DNA of 64,000 nt, from assembly GCA_036322835.1 (NCBI GenBank), contig AP027304.1, forward strand, positions 3,658,001-3,722,000. Reading direction: 5' to 3'. This document shows positions 44,299-53,616 of this stretch, piece by piece. This DNA comes from Tenuifilaceae bacterium CYCD. Lineage in GTDB: Bacteria; Bacteroidota; Bacteroidia; Bacteroidales; Tenuifilaceae. The notes beneath the pieces were generated by a model. That model was given only the letters and a program-made list of their open reading frames with translations. It ran no database searches and was not told the DNA's origin. Position 1 is the stretch's first letter; each line of letters opens with the position of its first letter. The translations under genes and the position numbers were made by a program.

Positions 44299-46044
44299 AT
44301 GATTATGAATAAATTTGCGCTATTACTGCTATCAATAATTTTCTCAATCTCTTGTCATTCTCAAGTCCTTCAACCTCAAAGGGAGATTACTTCTCAAGAA
44401 CTAATGTACCACGTAAACATTTTAGCATCCGACAGTTTACAGGGGCGTTACCCTGGCACAACACACGATAAAATATCAGCAAAGTACATTAAAGATCGGC
44501 TTAACTCCTATGGTCTAACCCTACTTGATAGCAAAGGATACCAATTCTTTTCTATCGAAAAACCCTCACCCAAACGTTTTGAGAACACCCATCTTATGAT
44601 TGATGGCAAACGATTAATGTATGGAATAGACTATACAACTTTACCCTCTAAGGGTAGCGATTCTCTTTGTGCAAATGCGGTATTCGTTGGATTAGGCAAT
44701 AAAGTTGATTACAATAACGTGACGGTTAAGCGGAAATGGGCTGTATTTTTCAGAAACGGCACCAAAACAGATAGCTCTGATCAGAAAAATGATATGCAAT
44801 TAATGAATCTTGAGAAAATAGATATCGCCAAGGAGCAAAGCGCCGCTGGTATTATAATTCTTGATGATGACAACAATGCCTCCATTTCTTTAGAAAGCAA
44901 TTCAAAAGATTACGGAATGCCCATTTTTATATTGAATGATGAAGCCTCAAAAAAATTCATTAGCCATATCGGGGATATTGATTCCATAAAAAAGCATTTA
45001 CAAAGTGGAATGAGCCTTTCCCAGAACCTGCCAACCACAATCTGTGGTAAAGTTGGAAAATCGTTCGAAGAAATCAACACACAAAATGTTATAGCATTGC
45101 TAAAAGGCTCGGATCCCAACCTACAGAACGAGTACATAGTAATTGGAGCGCATTACGATCATTTAGGTTTGGGTGGAAAAAATTCCACTAGCAGAATGCC
45201 CGATACCATGGCTGTGCATAACGGTGCCGACGATAATGCCTCGGGTGTATCGGCAATGCTAGAAATTGCACAAAAAATGGCATCTGAAAGTATGAATATA
45301 AAACGTAGCATTGTTTTTATTGCATTTGGAGCCGAGGAAATGGGGCTTGTTGGATCTCAAAAGTTTGTTGAATCGGGAATCATACCAGTAACAAACATTA
45401 AAGCGATGATAAACCTCGATATGGTAGGTAGACTAACCGATAATAAACTTGAGATAAGCGGAACAAAAACTTCAACGCAATCCGAGGACATCCTCAAAAA
45501 CCTAAATATCGATAACACCTTTAGCTTAGCCCTTTCGCCAGGAGGTTTTGGACCATCGGATCACGCATCATTCTATGCAAAAAACATTCCGGTATTCTTC
45601 ATCACCACAGGTATTCATCTAGATTATCATACACCCATGGATGATGTGGATAAAATTAATGCTAATGGAATGCAAAAAGTATCAGAATATACATACAGAC
45701 TTGCCTACAAGTTATCGAACATGGATAGTTGCCTAAAGTTCACTAAATCTGGCAGTAGAATGATGCCTAGCCAAGGCAATAAAAAGTTCAAAGTAACCCT
45801 TGGCATAATCCCCGATGTAAGCGGATCGACCAACAATGGGCTCAAAGCAATTGGAGTAACCGAAGGAAGACCCGCCGATAAAGCAGGCATGAAGAATGGC
45901 GATATTATTATATCGATCAATGGCAAACCTGTAACAAATATCAACGATTATATGGATCGATTATCAGAATTAAGTGCAGGAACAACTGCAATTGTTGATG
46001 TTTTAAGGAACAACGAAAAAATCACATTAACCATTAATCTCTAA
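44299..46044 (+). CDS. M28-family zinc aminopeptidase with PA and PDZ domains
   Basis: 581 residues, possible start two codons later at MNKFALLL. An N-terminal signal ends near SISCHSQ, possibly a lipoprotein signal though the lipobox is weak. A PA-like insert (about 100-220) interrupts the N-terminal region. The M28 domain has all ligands: GAHYDHLGLGG, HNGADDNASGV, FGAEEMGLVGS, INLDMVGRL and TGIHLDYHTPMDD. A PDZ domain closes the protein (GVTEGRPADKAGMKNGD; SINGKPVTNINDY). It should trim N-terminal residues from peptides in the periplasm or at the outer membrane. A membrane-protein gene follows after 23 nt. Confidence 0.9.
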   Translation: MIMNKFALLLLSIIFSISCHSQVLQPQREITSQELMYHVNILASDSLQGRYPGTTHDKISAKYIKDRLNSYGLTLLDSKGYQFFSIEKPSPKRFENTHLMIDGKRLMYGIDYTTLPSKGSDSLCANAVFVGLGNKVDYNNVTVKRKWAVFFRNGTKTDSSDQKNDMQLMNLEKIDIAKEQSAAGIIILDDDNNASISLESNSKDYGMPIFILNDEASKKFISHIGDIDSIKKHLQSGMSLSQNLPTTICGKVGKSFEEINTQNVIALLKGSDPNLQNEYIVIGAHYDHLGLGGKNSTSRMPDTMAVHNGADDNASGVSAMLEIAQKMASESMNIKRSIVFIAFGAEEMGLVGSQKFVESGIIPVTNIKAMINLDMVGRLTDNKLEISGTKTSTQSEDILKNLNIDNTFSLALSPGGFGPSDHASFYAKNIPVFFITTGIHLDYHTPMDDVDKINANGMQKVSEYTYRLAYKLSNMDSCLKFTKSGSRMMPSQGNKKFKVTLGIIPDVSGSTNNGLKAIGVTEGRPADKAGMKNGDIIISINGKPVTNINDYMDRLSELSAGTTAIVDVLRNNEKITLTINL

Positions 46045-46067
46045 ATGTGCCATTTAGCCCAACTCCC

Positions 46068-46898
46068 ATGATCAAAAAAATATTTCTTTGGATATTAGCC
46101 ATAGCAATAACATTATCTGCTGCAGTTTTTCAACGGCTAACGGGACCCACTAACCCGAAAAGGGTTGCCTATACAATAAATGACTCTACATATAAAATAA
46201 AACTACCACGCAGCGGCGAAAGTTCTAGCGATTGTGAGGTATCGCTTATCCTGCCGGATAGTACTTCAGCAATACTTAACTATCGGAAATATCCATCTTC
46301 CGATGGTTTCAAACAAGTTCTATTCATAAAATCCAACGATGGAAAATACTCTGCATTTTTACCAAAAATGCCAGCAGCCGGAAAATTAGAGTACTACATC
46401 GAGGTTAATGCTCATAATCAGAACTTTGCTCCCTTTAAGGAAGACCCAATCATCATTCGGTTTAAGGACCCAGTTCCCAACTGGGCTCTAATCCCTCATA
46501 TTTTCATAATGTTCTTTGCAATGCTATTCTCAAATATTGCTGGCTTAACAGCAACTTTCGGTGTGAAATCTTTCAAAATGCATGGCTTGGTTACAATTGC
46601 CTTGATGTTTTTAGGAGGTTTCATTTTTGGACCAATCGTTCAACACTTTGCCTTTGGGCAAGCTTGGACTGGCTTTCCATTTGGCCAAGATCTCACTGAT
46701 AACAAAACACTTATCGCATTTACTGCATGGATTCTCGCGGTTGCCATGAACTGGAAAAAGGACAGAGCGTGGGCTACTGTAATGGCATCAATTATTACGA
46801 TTGTAATCTTTTCAATTCCTCATAGCCTAAGAGGCTCTGAACTAAACTACGAAACGGGAAAGGTTGTTACAGGTTTTATCATGAGCATTTTACATTAA
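46068..46898 (+). CDS. Membrane protein of unknown function with an extracytoplasmic beta domain
   Basis: Start at the ATG at 46068 (MIKKIFLWILAIAITLSA); the longer frame starts at GTG. 276 residues: one N-terminal helix, a beta-rich extracytoplasmic region about 25-130 (YTINDSTYKIKLPRSGESSSDCEVSLILPD in pattern), then four helices (FIMFFAMLFSNIAGL, LVTIALMFLGGFIFGPIV, IAFTAWILAVAMNW, WATVMASIITIVIF). No family recognised. Probably co-transcribed with the M28 peptidase. Confidence 0.65.
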   Translation: MIKKIFLWILAIAITLSAAVFQRLTGPTNPKRVAYTINDSTYKIKLPRSGESSSDCEVSLILPDSTSAILNYRKYPSSDGFKQVLFIKSNDGKYSAFLPKMPAAGKLEYYIEVNAHNQNFAPFKEDPIIIRFKDPVPNWALIPHIFIMFFAMLFSNIAGLTATFGVKSFKMHGLVTIALMFLGGFIFGPIVQHFAFGQAWTGFPFGQDLTDNKTLIAFTAWILAVAMNWKKDRAWATVMASIITIVIFSIPHSLRGSELNYETGKVVTGFIMSILH

Positions 46899-46918
46899 AA
46901 CAATCTATATATAACGAA

Positions 46919-46945
46919 AGAAGCTAACCGAATTGGTTAGCTTCT
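46919..46945. terminator. Bidirectional terminator hairpin
   Basis: A perfect 11-bp stem (46919-46929 with 46935-46945) and 5-nt loop between a plus-strand membrane gene and the minus-strand lipoprotein gene. Confidence 0.75.
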
Positions 46946-46965
46946 ATTACATTGCACTGTTTTTC

Positions 46966-47211
46966 TTACTTGTTTCCTTCGCAAGGTTTATTGCAAGCAG
47001 CGCTGTCTGCTTTTGCACAATGTTTTGCACAAGAGTCCTTTTTCTCGCAGCATGTACTATCTTTTTTCTCACAGCACGCGGTGCTATCTTTCTTTTCACA
47101 GCACTCTTTGGTAGTTTCGTCTGTAGCTTTTGTTTCTTTAGAGCCACATGATGTAAACGCAACAGCACCAACTAACATGATGCTCATCATCAATACACTA
47201 AACTTTTTCAT
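46966..47211 (-). CDS. Small cysteine-rich lipoprotein
   Basis: Start set at the ATG at 47211, giving MKKFSVLMMSIMLVGAVAFTSCGSK: a lipoprotein signal with the lipidated Cys in FTSC. The mature part, about 60 residues, has ten more Cys, in three CCEKKDS-type repeats (ECCEKKDSTACCEKKDST then CCEKKDSC) followed by KHCAKADSAACNKPCEG. Vicinal Cys pairs amid Lys/Asp suggest metal binding, for example copper or zinc, but disulfide cross-linking is also possible. A plus-strand open frame over the same bases is a shadow. The TonB receptor gene ends 80 nt upstream on the same strand. Confidence 0.7.
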   Translation of the reverse strand: MKKFSVLMMSIMLVGAVAFTSCGSKETKATDETTKECCEKKDSTACCEKKDSTCCEKKDSCAKHCAKADSAACNKPCEGNK

Positions 47212-47291
47212 TACTTTTGTTTTAGGGTTATACAATTTTGTACAAAGAAAATAAATCAAATTCTTTTCTCAAAACTGATTTATACCAAACT

Positions 47292-49313
47292 CTACATATC
47301 GAACTTAAAAACAAGTCCAGCACCTAACCATCTTCCAGGTTGCTGAACATTTGAAATATCAACATACTTTTTATCAAAAACATTCGATGCATCAACAAAA
47401 ACGGTTATCATCTTCCTTGCATAAGTCAACCTAGCATCAAATAGCCAAAACTCAGGGTAATCTACCATATTGCTTGCAACATCCTTATACTGACCATTTC
47501 TATCCTGATACCTAGCCGTCCAACTCAAACTAAGTTGACTAGTCAACCTATGATTAACCGACATTGAAAAATTATGCTTGAGATAATCCAATACATAGTA
47601 GGAATCTAAACCTCCGCTCACAGTATCGGAATTAACGTATGAGTAATTTACTGTAACACTTTTAATAAATGGAGTTAACTCTCCAAGACTTACTCTTATT
47701 GAAAAATCAACCCCATATGTATTAAGTTTAGTATAGTTAACGGTTCGCCACTTGGTATCCGTTGCGCCCTTCACCCAATCAATAATATCTTCACCTTTAC
47801 GGTAAAAGCCAGCCAACTGAGCAGCAATAAACTTGTCATTATATTTTGATCCCAGTTCATAGGTTGTGGCAAACTCTGGTTTTAAATCGGGGTTGCCTAT
47901 GTTAGTTGCCCCTTCATAGTACAAATCGGTATACGTTGGAATTCTAAATGATCTGTTTACTGACGAAAAGAATCTAAGGTTCGAATTCAAAAGGTATGAG
48001 ACATCCCCACCCCAAGTCCAGATATCATTAAACTTGCTGTTGTAGGAATATTGCAAGCCTCCTGCAAAAATAAAATCACCCAAATAAAAGGTTTCTGAAG
48101 CAAATAGGTTGAGCATATTTCTACTATCACCCTTATAGTAGTAGGCCTCCTCTTCACCTCTCACCTTAATTGGGTTTACAAGAGAATCGCCAAGTTTGTT
48201 GCTAAGAATTTCCTCTCTCCGCAACTCTAACCCAATAACTGATTTGTTAAACTTGCTAACATGCTGAAAAGTAGGCTTCACACCATAAACATCGGTTTTA
48301 TGGTAGTTGTGGCCAGTATACCATGCAGCCGGATTATCCCTAAAAAGTTCAAACCTATCGAAATGTACCCGATAATAAAGGTCGACTCCCAATCTAACTT
48401 GCTCAATATCCTTTTGATATTTTAAGCCACCAAGAACGGATTTAGTTGCTTCATATTGATTCGGGTAGGTTGCGGTATAAAAACTATTGGCACCAAAACC
48501 CTTAGCCTGATAGCCCGAGAATAACGAAAAAGATCCAACCCTTGATTCTAAAGCGGAATGGAAGTAAAGATTTGTGTTTTTGAAATCTGTATTATCTACA
48601 TAGCCATCAGCTCTATCGTGCGATACGGCAATAAAATTTCTAAATTTTTTGATCCCAACATTCCCGCTCAACGATGATTTTAGCAGGCCATACTCTCCGG
48701 CAAACGTAGATAGTTGAATTTTATTCTGATTTTCGGGCTCGGTGATGATGTTAATTGCCCCGGCAAACGCTCCCTGCCCGAATTCGCGAGCACCTGGTCC
48801 TTGTAGAATTTCAATTCGTTGAATTGACTCAATGCTGATTGGAATATTCATACTGTGATGCCCTGTTTGCGGATCACTAATGTTTACCCCATTTAAAAGA
48901 ACCAATGTTTGATCGAAAGTACCTCCACGGAAATTGATATCGGCCTGTACACCCTGGCCACCGCGCTGCCTGATGTCAACCGATGCCACACGTTCCAGTA
49001 TCTCCTGCAACGATGTGGCTTGCTGCGCCCCCAACTCATCGCGCGATACAACTCTTACTACCCGAGTAAGCTCCGAATAGGTGGACGCTTTGCGATTAGC
49101 ATTTATAACGACCTCGTTGATATCAACATTTTTACTTATCGACACGGTGTCACTCTGCCCAAATGTAGCCATTGGCATAGCCAAAAGGTTGTAGGTTAAA
49201 GGCAAAACGCCAATCAAAACCACCCTATTGATACTATTAAAAACGCTGTAACTCTTGTTCGACCATTTTCTGAAATAGCCAAACTTCTCACTAACAAAAT
49301 ACTTTTTGTTCAT
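47292..49313 (-). CDS. TonB-dependent outer-membrane receptor
   Basis: 673 residues. After a signal region (INRVVLIGVLPLTYNLLAMPMATFGQ) comes a plug domain at about 60-170: VVSRDELGAQQATSLQEILERV, a Gly-rich GGQGVQADINFRGG, NGVNISDPQTGHHS, IEILQGPGAREFGQGAFAGAINI. The rest is a beta-barrel ending in WLGAGLVFKFDM with a C-terminal aromatic-rich strand. Size and plug resemble vitamin B12 (BtuB-like) or siderophore receptors rather than SusC, which is near 1000 residues. The ligand is not evident. No SusD partner is adjacent. Confidence 0.88.
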   Translation of the reverse strand: MNKKYFVSEKFGYFRKWSNKSYSVFNSINRVVLIGVLPLTYNLLAMPMATFGQSDTVSISKNVDINEVVINANRKASTYSELTRVVRVVSRDELGAQQATSLQEILERVASVDIRQRGGQGVQADINFRGGTFDQTLVLLNGVNISDPQTGHHSMNIPISIESIQRIEILQGPGAREFGQGAFAGAINIITEPENQNKIQLSTFAGEYGLLKSSLSGNVGIKKFRNFIAVSHDRADGYVDNTDFKNTNLYFHSALESRVGSFSLFSGYQAKGFGANSFYTATYPNQYEATKSVLGGLKYQKDIEQVRLGVDLYYRVHFDRFELFRDNPAAWYTGHNYHKTDVYGVKPTFQHVSKFNKSVIGLELRREEILSNKLGDSLVNPIKVRGEEEAYYYKGDSRNMLNLFASETFYLGDFIFAGGLQYSYNSKFNDIWTWGGDVSYLLNSNLRFFSSVNRSFRIPTYTDLYYEGATNIGNPDLKPEFATTYELGSKYNDKFIAAQLAGFYRKGEDIIDWVKGATDTKWRTVNYTKLNTYGVDFSIRVSLGELTPFIKSVTVNYSYVNSDTVSGGLDSYYVLDYLKHNFSMSVNHRLTSQLSLSWTARYQDRNGQYKDVASNMVDYPEFWLFDARLTYARKMITVFVDASNVFDKKYVDISNVQQPGRWLGAGLVFKFDM

Positions 49314-49360
49314 TTTAAATGATTTAAGTTATTAAACAAATTTGCCCAAGATTGAACTGT

Positions 49361-49368
49361 CAAAATTA
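49361..49368 (-). promoter_or_regulatory. -7 promoter element (TAATTTTG) of the TonB receptor gene
   Basis: Exact TAnnTTTG match on the minus strand, about 48 nt before the ATG at 49313. No fitting -33 box. Confidence 0.3.
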
Positions 49369-49419
49369 CCCCATTTATATCAATTCATAGGATTTAATTT
49401 GATGCTGATAAACATAACA

Positions 49420-49443
49420 CAAAAGGAGCTTTCGCTCCTTTTG
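49420..49443 (-). terminator. Terminator hairpin downstream of galE
   Basis: A perfect 10-bp stem (49420-49429 with 49434-49443) with a 4-nt loop, 50 nt after the galE stop. Confidence 0.65.
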
Positions 49444-49492
49444 GTTGTTTGTTAAATGTTGATAGTAAATATTTAGTTTGCATTGTCGGCAG

Positions 49493-50515
49493 TTACAATT
49501 TTCGCACCTTCTTCTCCCAGTTCCATGCCGTTAACAATGCATCCTCCAAGGTACTTTTCACTTTCCATCCCAACTCTTTCTCTGCTAGAGAAGTGTCAGC
49601 CCAAACCTTCTCAATATCACCTGCTCTACGGCCAACAATCTCGTAATTTAATTTCACACCCGAAACTTTCTCAAACGCCTTAACAATCTCTAATACTGTC
49701 ACCCCACATCCTGCACCAACATTGAAAACCTCAAAGTTTGATTTATTTATACCATTAAAAAGCCTATCCAACGCTAAAACGTGCGCTTTGGCCAAATCTA
49801 CGACATGGAAATAATCGCGAATGGCTGTGCCATCATACGAATTATAATCGTCGCCAAAAATCTGTAATTTAGAACGAATTCCTGCCGCTGTTTGAGTAAT
49901 AAATGGCACTAAATTATCGGGTTTACCTAAGGGTAACTCACCAATCTCTGCCGAAGGATGCGCACCAATTGGATTAAAATACCGCAAAGCGATTGCTGAA
50001 ATATTAGTATTTGCCAAAACTGTATCTCTAATAATATCTTCTCCCACCTTCTTAGTATTTCCATAAGGCGACATCGCTGGTTTTTGAGGAGTTTGCTCTG
50101 TAACAGGCAAAACATCGGGTTGTCCGTACACTGTGCAAGAACTTGAAAACACGAAATGCTTACCACCAAAATCTTTCAATAATGACAACAGGTTTATAAT
50201 GGAAAGAATATTGTTTCTGTAATATTCCAATGGTTTCTCAACACTTTCACCAACAGCCTTTAGTGCTGCAAAATGAATAATACCATCTATATTACTATGC
50301 TTTTGGAATAACTCAAGCATCTGCGAATGATCGGAACAATCAGCCTCAACCAATACGGGTCTACTACCAACGATACGCTCAATACCATCAATCGAACTTG
50401 GCGTAGAATTTGAAAAATTATCAACTATAATAACCTCATACCCCGAGTTCATCAACTCTACAACGGTATGAGAACCAATATAACCAGCACCGCCTGTAAC
50501 AAGAATTTTACACAT
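49493..50515 (-). CDS. galE: UDP-glucose 4-epimerase
   Basis: Start set at the ATG at 50515 (MCKILVTGGAGYIGSHTV); the longer frame starts at TTG and overlaps a promoter element. 340 residues, extended short-chain dehydrogenase. NAD-binding TGGAGYIGSH, catalytic SSSCTVYG and SPYGNTKK (YxxxK), GTAIRDYFHVVDLA, and EVFNVGAGCGVTV are all present. It interconverts UDP-glucose and UDP-galactose, supplying galactose for the adjoining polysaccharide locus. It is divergent from the Wzz-like gene. Confidence 0.93.
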   Translation of the reverse strand: MCKILVTGGAGYIGSHTVVELMNSGYEVIIVDNFSNSTPSSIDGIERIVGSRPVLVEADCSDHSQMLELFQKHSNIDGIIHFAALKAVGESVEKPLEYYRNNILSIINLLSLLKDFGGKHFVFSSSCTVYGQPDVLPVTEQTPQKPAMSPYGNTKKVGEDIIRDTVLANTNISAIALRYFNPIGAHPSAEIGELPLGKPDNLVPFITQTAAGIRSKLQIFGDDYNSYDGTAIRDYFHVVDLAKAHVLALDRLFNGINKSNFEVFNVGAGCGVTVLEIVKAFEKVSGVKLNYEIVGRRAGDIEKVWADTSLAEKELGWKVKSTLEDALLTAWNWEKKVRKL

Positions 50516-50530
50516 CTCTCTTTTTTCAAA

Positions 50531-50547
50531 CAAAAGTAATATATTTG
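50531..50547. promoter_or_regulatory. Back-to-back -7 elements for galE and the Wzz-like gene
   Basis: Minus-strand TACTTTTG (50538-50531) lies 15 nt before the galE ATG; plus-strand TATATTTG (50540-50547) lies 46 nt before the Wzz-like ATG. Both match TAnnTTTG and are one base apart. Confidence 0.45.
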
Positions 50548-50593
50548 TTGAGAAAATAATTCACTTGAATAACACTTAAAAATCACTAATAAA

Positions 50594-51598
50594 ATGAGTA
50601 GCGAAGAACTAAACAAACAAAAATCAAACTCTGACGAAATTGATTTGATAGAATTGTTTAATAGAATGGGTAATAGTATTAAAAATTTTTTCGTTAACAT
50701 TTTTAAATACTTTTTTGAAGCAATATTCTTTGTAGTTAAATTTTTATATAAAAATGCCATTCAGATTGTTATTTTTACAATAATTGGATTTATTGCAGGG
50801 GCACTCTTTTTCTTTTTAACCGATAAACAGTATTCATCGGACATGGTGGCCTCTAGCAACTCACTTCGAAACGATGAAATGATTAGCTATATTAATAATC
50901 TTGATGAACTTTGTAAGTCAAAAAACTATTTAGAATTAGGAAATTATTTAAAGGTTGACCAAACGACAGCCTCAAAGATTAAAAGCATAAGAGCATATTG
51001 GGGTTTCGATAGGAATAGAGATGGACTAGCAGATTACATCGACTATAGTGGTACTTACGATATTAGGGCTACTGACACAATCCAGAGAAGACTATGGGAC
51101 AGATTCTACTTAAAAGCAGTGGTTACCGATGAATATATTTTTACAAAACTTAAGACGGGTGTTTATAATTACATTATAAATAATCCTTATGTTTTAGAAA
51201 TGAACGAAACAAGGCTTAAGCAGCAAACAGATATGATTGGATACATAAATGCTGAAATAAAAAAACTCGACAGTCTAGAAAAATTCGAATACTTTAACCA
51301 AAATAGAATAATTCCACAAGTCGGAGCAAATCAAACCATTCTATTCACAGAGAAAGATAGGAGATTATACCATAAGGATATTTTTGATTTATATAGCCAA
51401 CGTAATGACTTAGAAACAAAAATTACTGTTAAAAAAGATCCTATTACCGTCATTCAAGACTTCACCCCTCTTTCAAAAGTTGAAAACACATTATTCTCTT
51501 ATATGTTTAAATATGGTATTGCTGGATTTATATTAGGAATAATTACAATGTTCTTCTGGTTATATGGTAAAAAAATACATTCGGCTTTAACAGAATAA
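50594..51598 (+). CDS. Wzz-like polysaccharide co-polymerase / chain-length regulator
   Basis: 334 residues. A charged cytoplasmic start is followed by two nearby hydrophobic regions (about 30-78) of which the second ends GFIAGALFFFLTDKQYSS, an extracytoplasmic helical domain at about 80-300, and a last helix at 306-327 (YGIAGFILGIITMFFWLYG). N- and C-terminal helices flanking a coiled periplasmic part are the Wzz layout; sequence similarity to textbook Wzz is low. It lacks a tyrosine-kinase domain. Its terminator follows at once. Confidence 0.65.
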   Translation: MSSEELNKQKSNSDEIDLIELFNRMGNSIKNFFVNIFKYFFEAIFFVVKFLYKNAIQIVIFTIIGFIAGALFFFLTDKQYSSDMVASSNSLRNDEMISYINNLDELCKSKNYLELGNYLKVDQTTASKIKSIRAYWGFDRNRDGLADYIDYSGTYDIRATDTIQRRLWDRFYLKAVVTDEYIFTKLKTGVYNYIINNPYVLEMNETRLKQQTDMIGYINAEIKKLDSLEKFEYFNQNRIIPQVGANQTILFTEKDRRLYHKDIFDLYSQRNDLETKITVKKDPITVIQDFTPLSKVENTLFSYMFKYGIAGFILGIITMFFWLYGKKIHSALTE

Positions 51599-51603
51599 AA
51601 GAT

Positions 51604-51634
51604 AAAAGGAGGGGAGTTTTGCTCCCCTCCTTTT
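51604..51634 (+). terminator. Rho-independent terminator of the Wzz-like gene
   Basis: A perfect 13-bp stem (51604-51616 with 51622-51634) with a GC-rich upper part and a T-run. Confidence 0.85.
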
Positions 51635-51808
51635 TGTATTAAATTATCTGCAAAAGTTCATATAAATGGTATCATTTCATATCATTACTAAGGAACAAGT
51701 TAGCAAACTCTCCGAAGGTAACACAGAAATCCAAAATTTAGTTCACTGAATTCCATATCAAGTACAAAATAAAAAATTTTATAGTCTTAATAATAACTGA
51801 TTATCAAA

Positions 51809-52402
51809 TTATTCATTATTCTTTAATATTCTTAGAATTGTTAAAAATATTATCTTAAAATAGTCCTTCAAATTTTGATTATAAACATAATCCATGCTCA
51901 AAGCAATTTTTATAGGTAAAATTTTGCTTAAATAGGTTTCTTCTGGATTATTTGAATGAGAAAGAATTTCATTCTCATTGATAAATTTAATTGATGCATA
52001 ATCTGTAATTCCTGGCCTTATTGAAAGTATTTTTTTTTGACTTTCAGAATATAATTCTACATATTTTTTCACCTCAGGGCGAGGGCCAACGATACTCATC
52101 TCTCCTCTCATCACATTGATTAACTGAGGAAATTCATCTACTTTATACTTACGAATGATCATTCCAACAGAAGTAATTCGAGGATCTTTTCCGACTGTTA
52201 AAAGACTCAGATTGTTCTGATTAATTCTCATCGATCTAAATTTAATCAAATTGAATGGTTTACCATTCTTTCCAACTCTCTCCTGAACAAAAAAAGCACC
52301 ACCCTTTGATGTTGTTACAATGAGAATATAAACAACTATAAATATTGGCAATAGTAATATTAATCCTACAACCGAAATAAACAAATCAAAAAATCGAATC
52401 AT
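51809..52402 (-). CDS. Bacterial sugar transferase (PglC/WbaP-type phosphoglycosyltransferase)
   Basis: 197 residues, the compact PglC size. A re-entrant membrane helix at the N terminus (MIRFFDLFISVVGLILLLPIFIVVY in pattern) precedes FFVQERVGKNGKPFNLIKFRSM, VDEFPQLINVMRGEMSIVGPRPEV and IRPGITDYASIKF. The Asp-Glu (DE of KVDEFPQ) is the catalytic dyad. It attaches a sugar-1-phosphate to undecaprenyl phosphate. It is the last gene of the minus-strand operon and overlaps the aminotransferase by 4 nt (ATGA). Confidence 0.9.
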   Translation of the reverse strand: MIRFFDLFISVVGLILLLPIFIVVYILIVTTSKGGAFFVQERVGKNGKPFNLIKFRSMRINQNNLSLLTVGKDPRITSVGMIIRKYKVDEFPQLINVMRGEMSIVGPRPEVKKYVELYSESQKKILSIRPGITDYASIKFINENEILSHSNNPEETYLSKILPIKIALSMDYVYNQNLKDYFKIIFLTILRILKNNE

Positions 52403-53616
52403 TTACCTAAAACTTCTTTTACAGAATCTATAACAGCTCTTATAACTATTTCAATTTGAGCATCAGTTAAATCATAGTATGCTGGTAGAGTTATTTCTCG
52501 CGAATAACTATCATAAGCAACAGGAAATCCAGAGATATCATATCCCATATTTTTATATACCGATAGCATAGGTAATGGAATAAAATGAACGTTCACAGAA
52601 ACCCCTTTGTCGAATATTTTTTGAATTATGGAATCGCGTTGCTCCTCAGTTATTCGTTTGATTCTTAACATATAAATATGAAATGCACTTATCCTTTTAT
52701 GCTTTTGGAAGGTGGGTAACTCTGCCCAATTACAGTTCAGAAAAGCTTCATTATACCTATCGAATATTAATTTATACTTCTTAAGTGTATCATTCTCATA
52801 GCGGTCAATTTCAATCAAACCAATAGAAGCCAGAACATCTGTCATATTAGCCTTATAGCCCGCAGAAATAACATCATACTTCCACTTCCCTCCTTGGGTT
52901 TTAGCTAAGGCATCCTTAGTTTGTCCATGTAATGCCATTACATTAAACTCATCATAGAGTTCATCATTATTAAATGGTTTCGGCAAATTGAAAGCAATCG
53001 CACCACCTTCGCCCGTCGTTAAATTTTTCACAGCATGAAATGAAAACACAGTAACATCCGTTAAACTCCCGGCTTTTTTATTATAGTATACAGCCCCCAT
53101 CGAATGAGCCGCATCTGATAAGATGAGTATCCTTCCTAACTTCTCCTGTGCGTCATTCCTGGGAGAGAAAAGATTATTCACATCCTCCCTTGTAACTAAA
53201 TCGTTAATGCCATTATAATCGCAAGGCATTCCAGCAATATCAACAGGTATAATGACTTTTGTTTTGGAAGTTATGGCTTTCTCTATTTCTTTAATTGAAA
53301 TAGTGAGATCATCGGGATTAACATCGACAAAAACAGGCTTTGCTCCCGTGTGGACAACCACATTGGCCGTAGCACAATAAGTATAAACTGGCACAATAAC
53401 CTCGTCGCCCTCACCAACCCCAAACCACCTAAGAACTAGTTCAAGCCCAGCAGTTGCGGAACTTAAACATAATGCCTTTTGGCATCCACAAAATTCTTGA
53501 ATCTTTCTCTCAAAAAGTTTAGTCTTCGGTCCAGTTGTTATCCATCCCGATTTTAATGTATTGATAACCTCATTAATAATCTTATCGTCAATTCTTGGCG
53601 GTGAAAATGGTATCAT
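52399..53616 (-). CDS. DegT/DnrJ/EryC1/StrS-family sugar aminotransferase
   Basis: 405 residues, PLP fold type I. GWITTGPKTKLFERKI, SSATAGLELVLRW, DAAHSMGAVYYNKKAGSLTDVTVFSFHAVKNLTTGEGG in pattern (the last Lys near 205 binds PLP), and VHFIPLPM near the C terminus. It makes an amino sugar from a nucleotide-linked keto-sugar, together with the adjoining PglC-like transferase. A family-typical insertion lies at about 135-155. Its first 29 nt overlap the O-antigen ligase gene. Confidence 0.9.
   Translation of the reverse strand: MIPFSPPRIDDKIINEVINTLKSGWITTGPKTKLFERKIQEFCGCQKALCLSSATAGLELVLRWFGVGEGDEVIVPVYTYCATANVVVHTGAKPVFVDVNPDDLTISIKEIEKAITSKTKVIIPVDIAGMPCDYNGINDLVTREDVNNLFSPRNDAQEKLGRILILSDAAHSMGAVYYNKKAGSLTDVTVFSFHAVKNLTTGEGGAIAFNLPKPFNNDELYDEFNVMALHGQTKDALAKTQGGKWKYDVISAGYKANMTDVLASIGLIEIDRYENDTLKKYKLIFDRYNEAFLNCNWAELPTFQKHKRISAFHIYMLRIKRITEEQRDSIIQKIFDKGVSVNVHFIPLPMLSVYKNMGYDISGFPVAYDSYSREITLPAYYDLTDAQIEIVIRAVIDSVKEVLGK

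Noticed and set aside
46952-47254. 100-residue plus-strand ORF with CF/FSQH repeats
   Set aside because: It is the reverse complement of the Cys-rich lipoprotein, which has a proper lipoprotein signal.
53130-53190. Possible repeat insertion inside the DegT aminotransferase (FSPRNDA segment)
   Set aside because: The segment is in frame and matches the insertion normally found in this aminotransferase subgroup.
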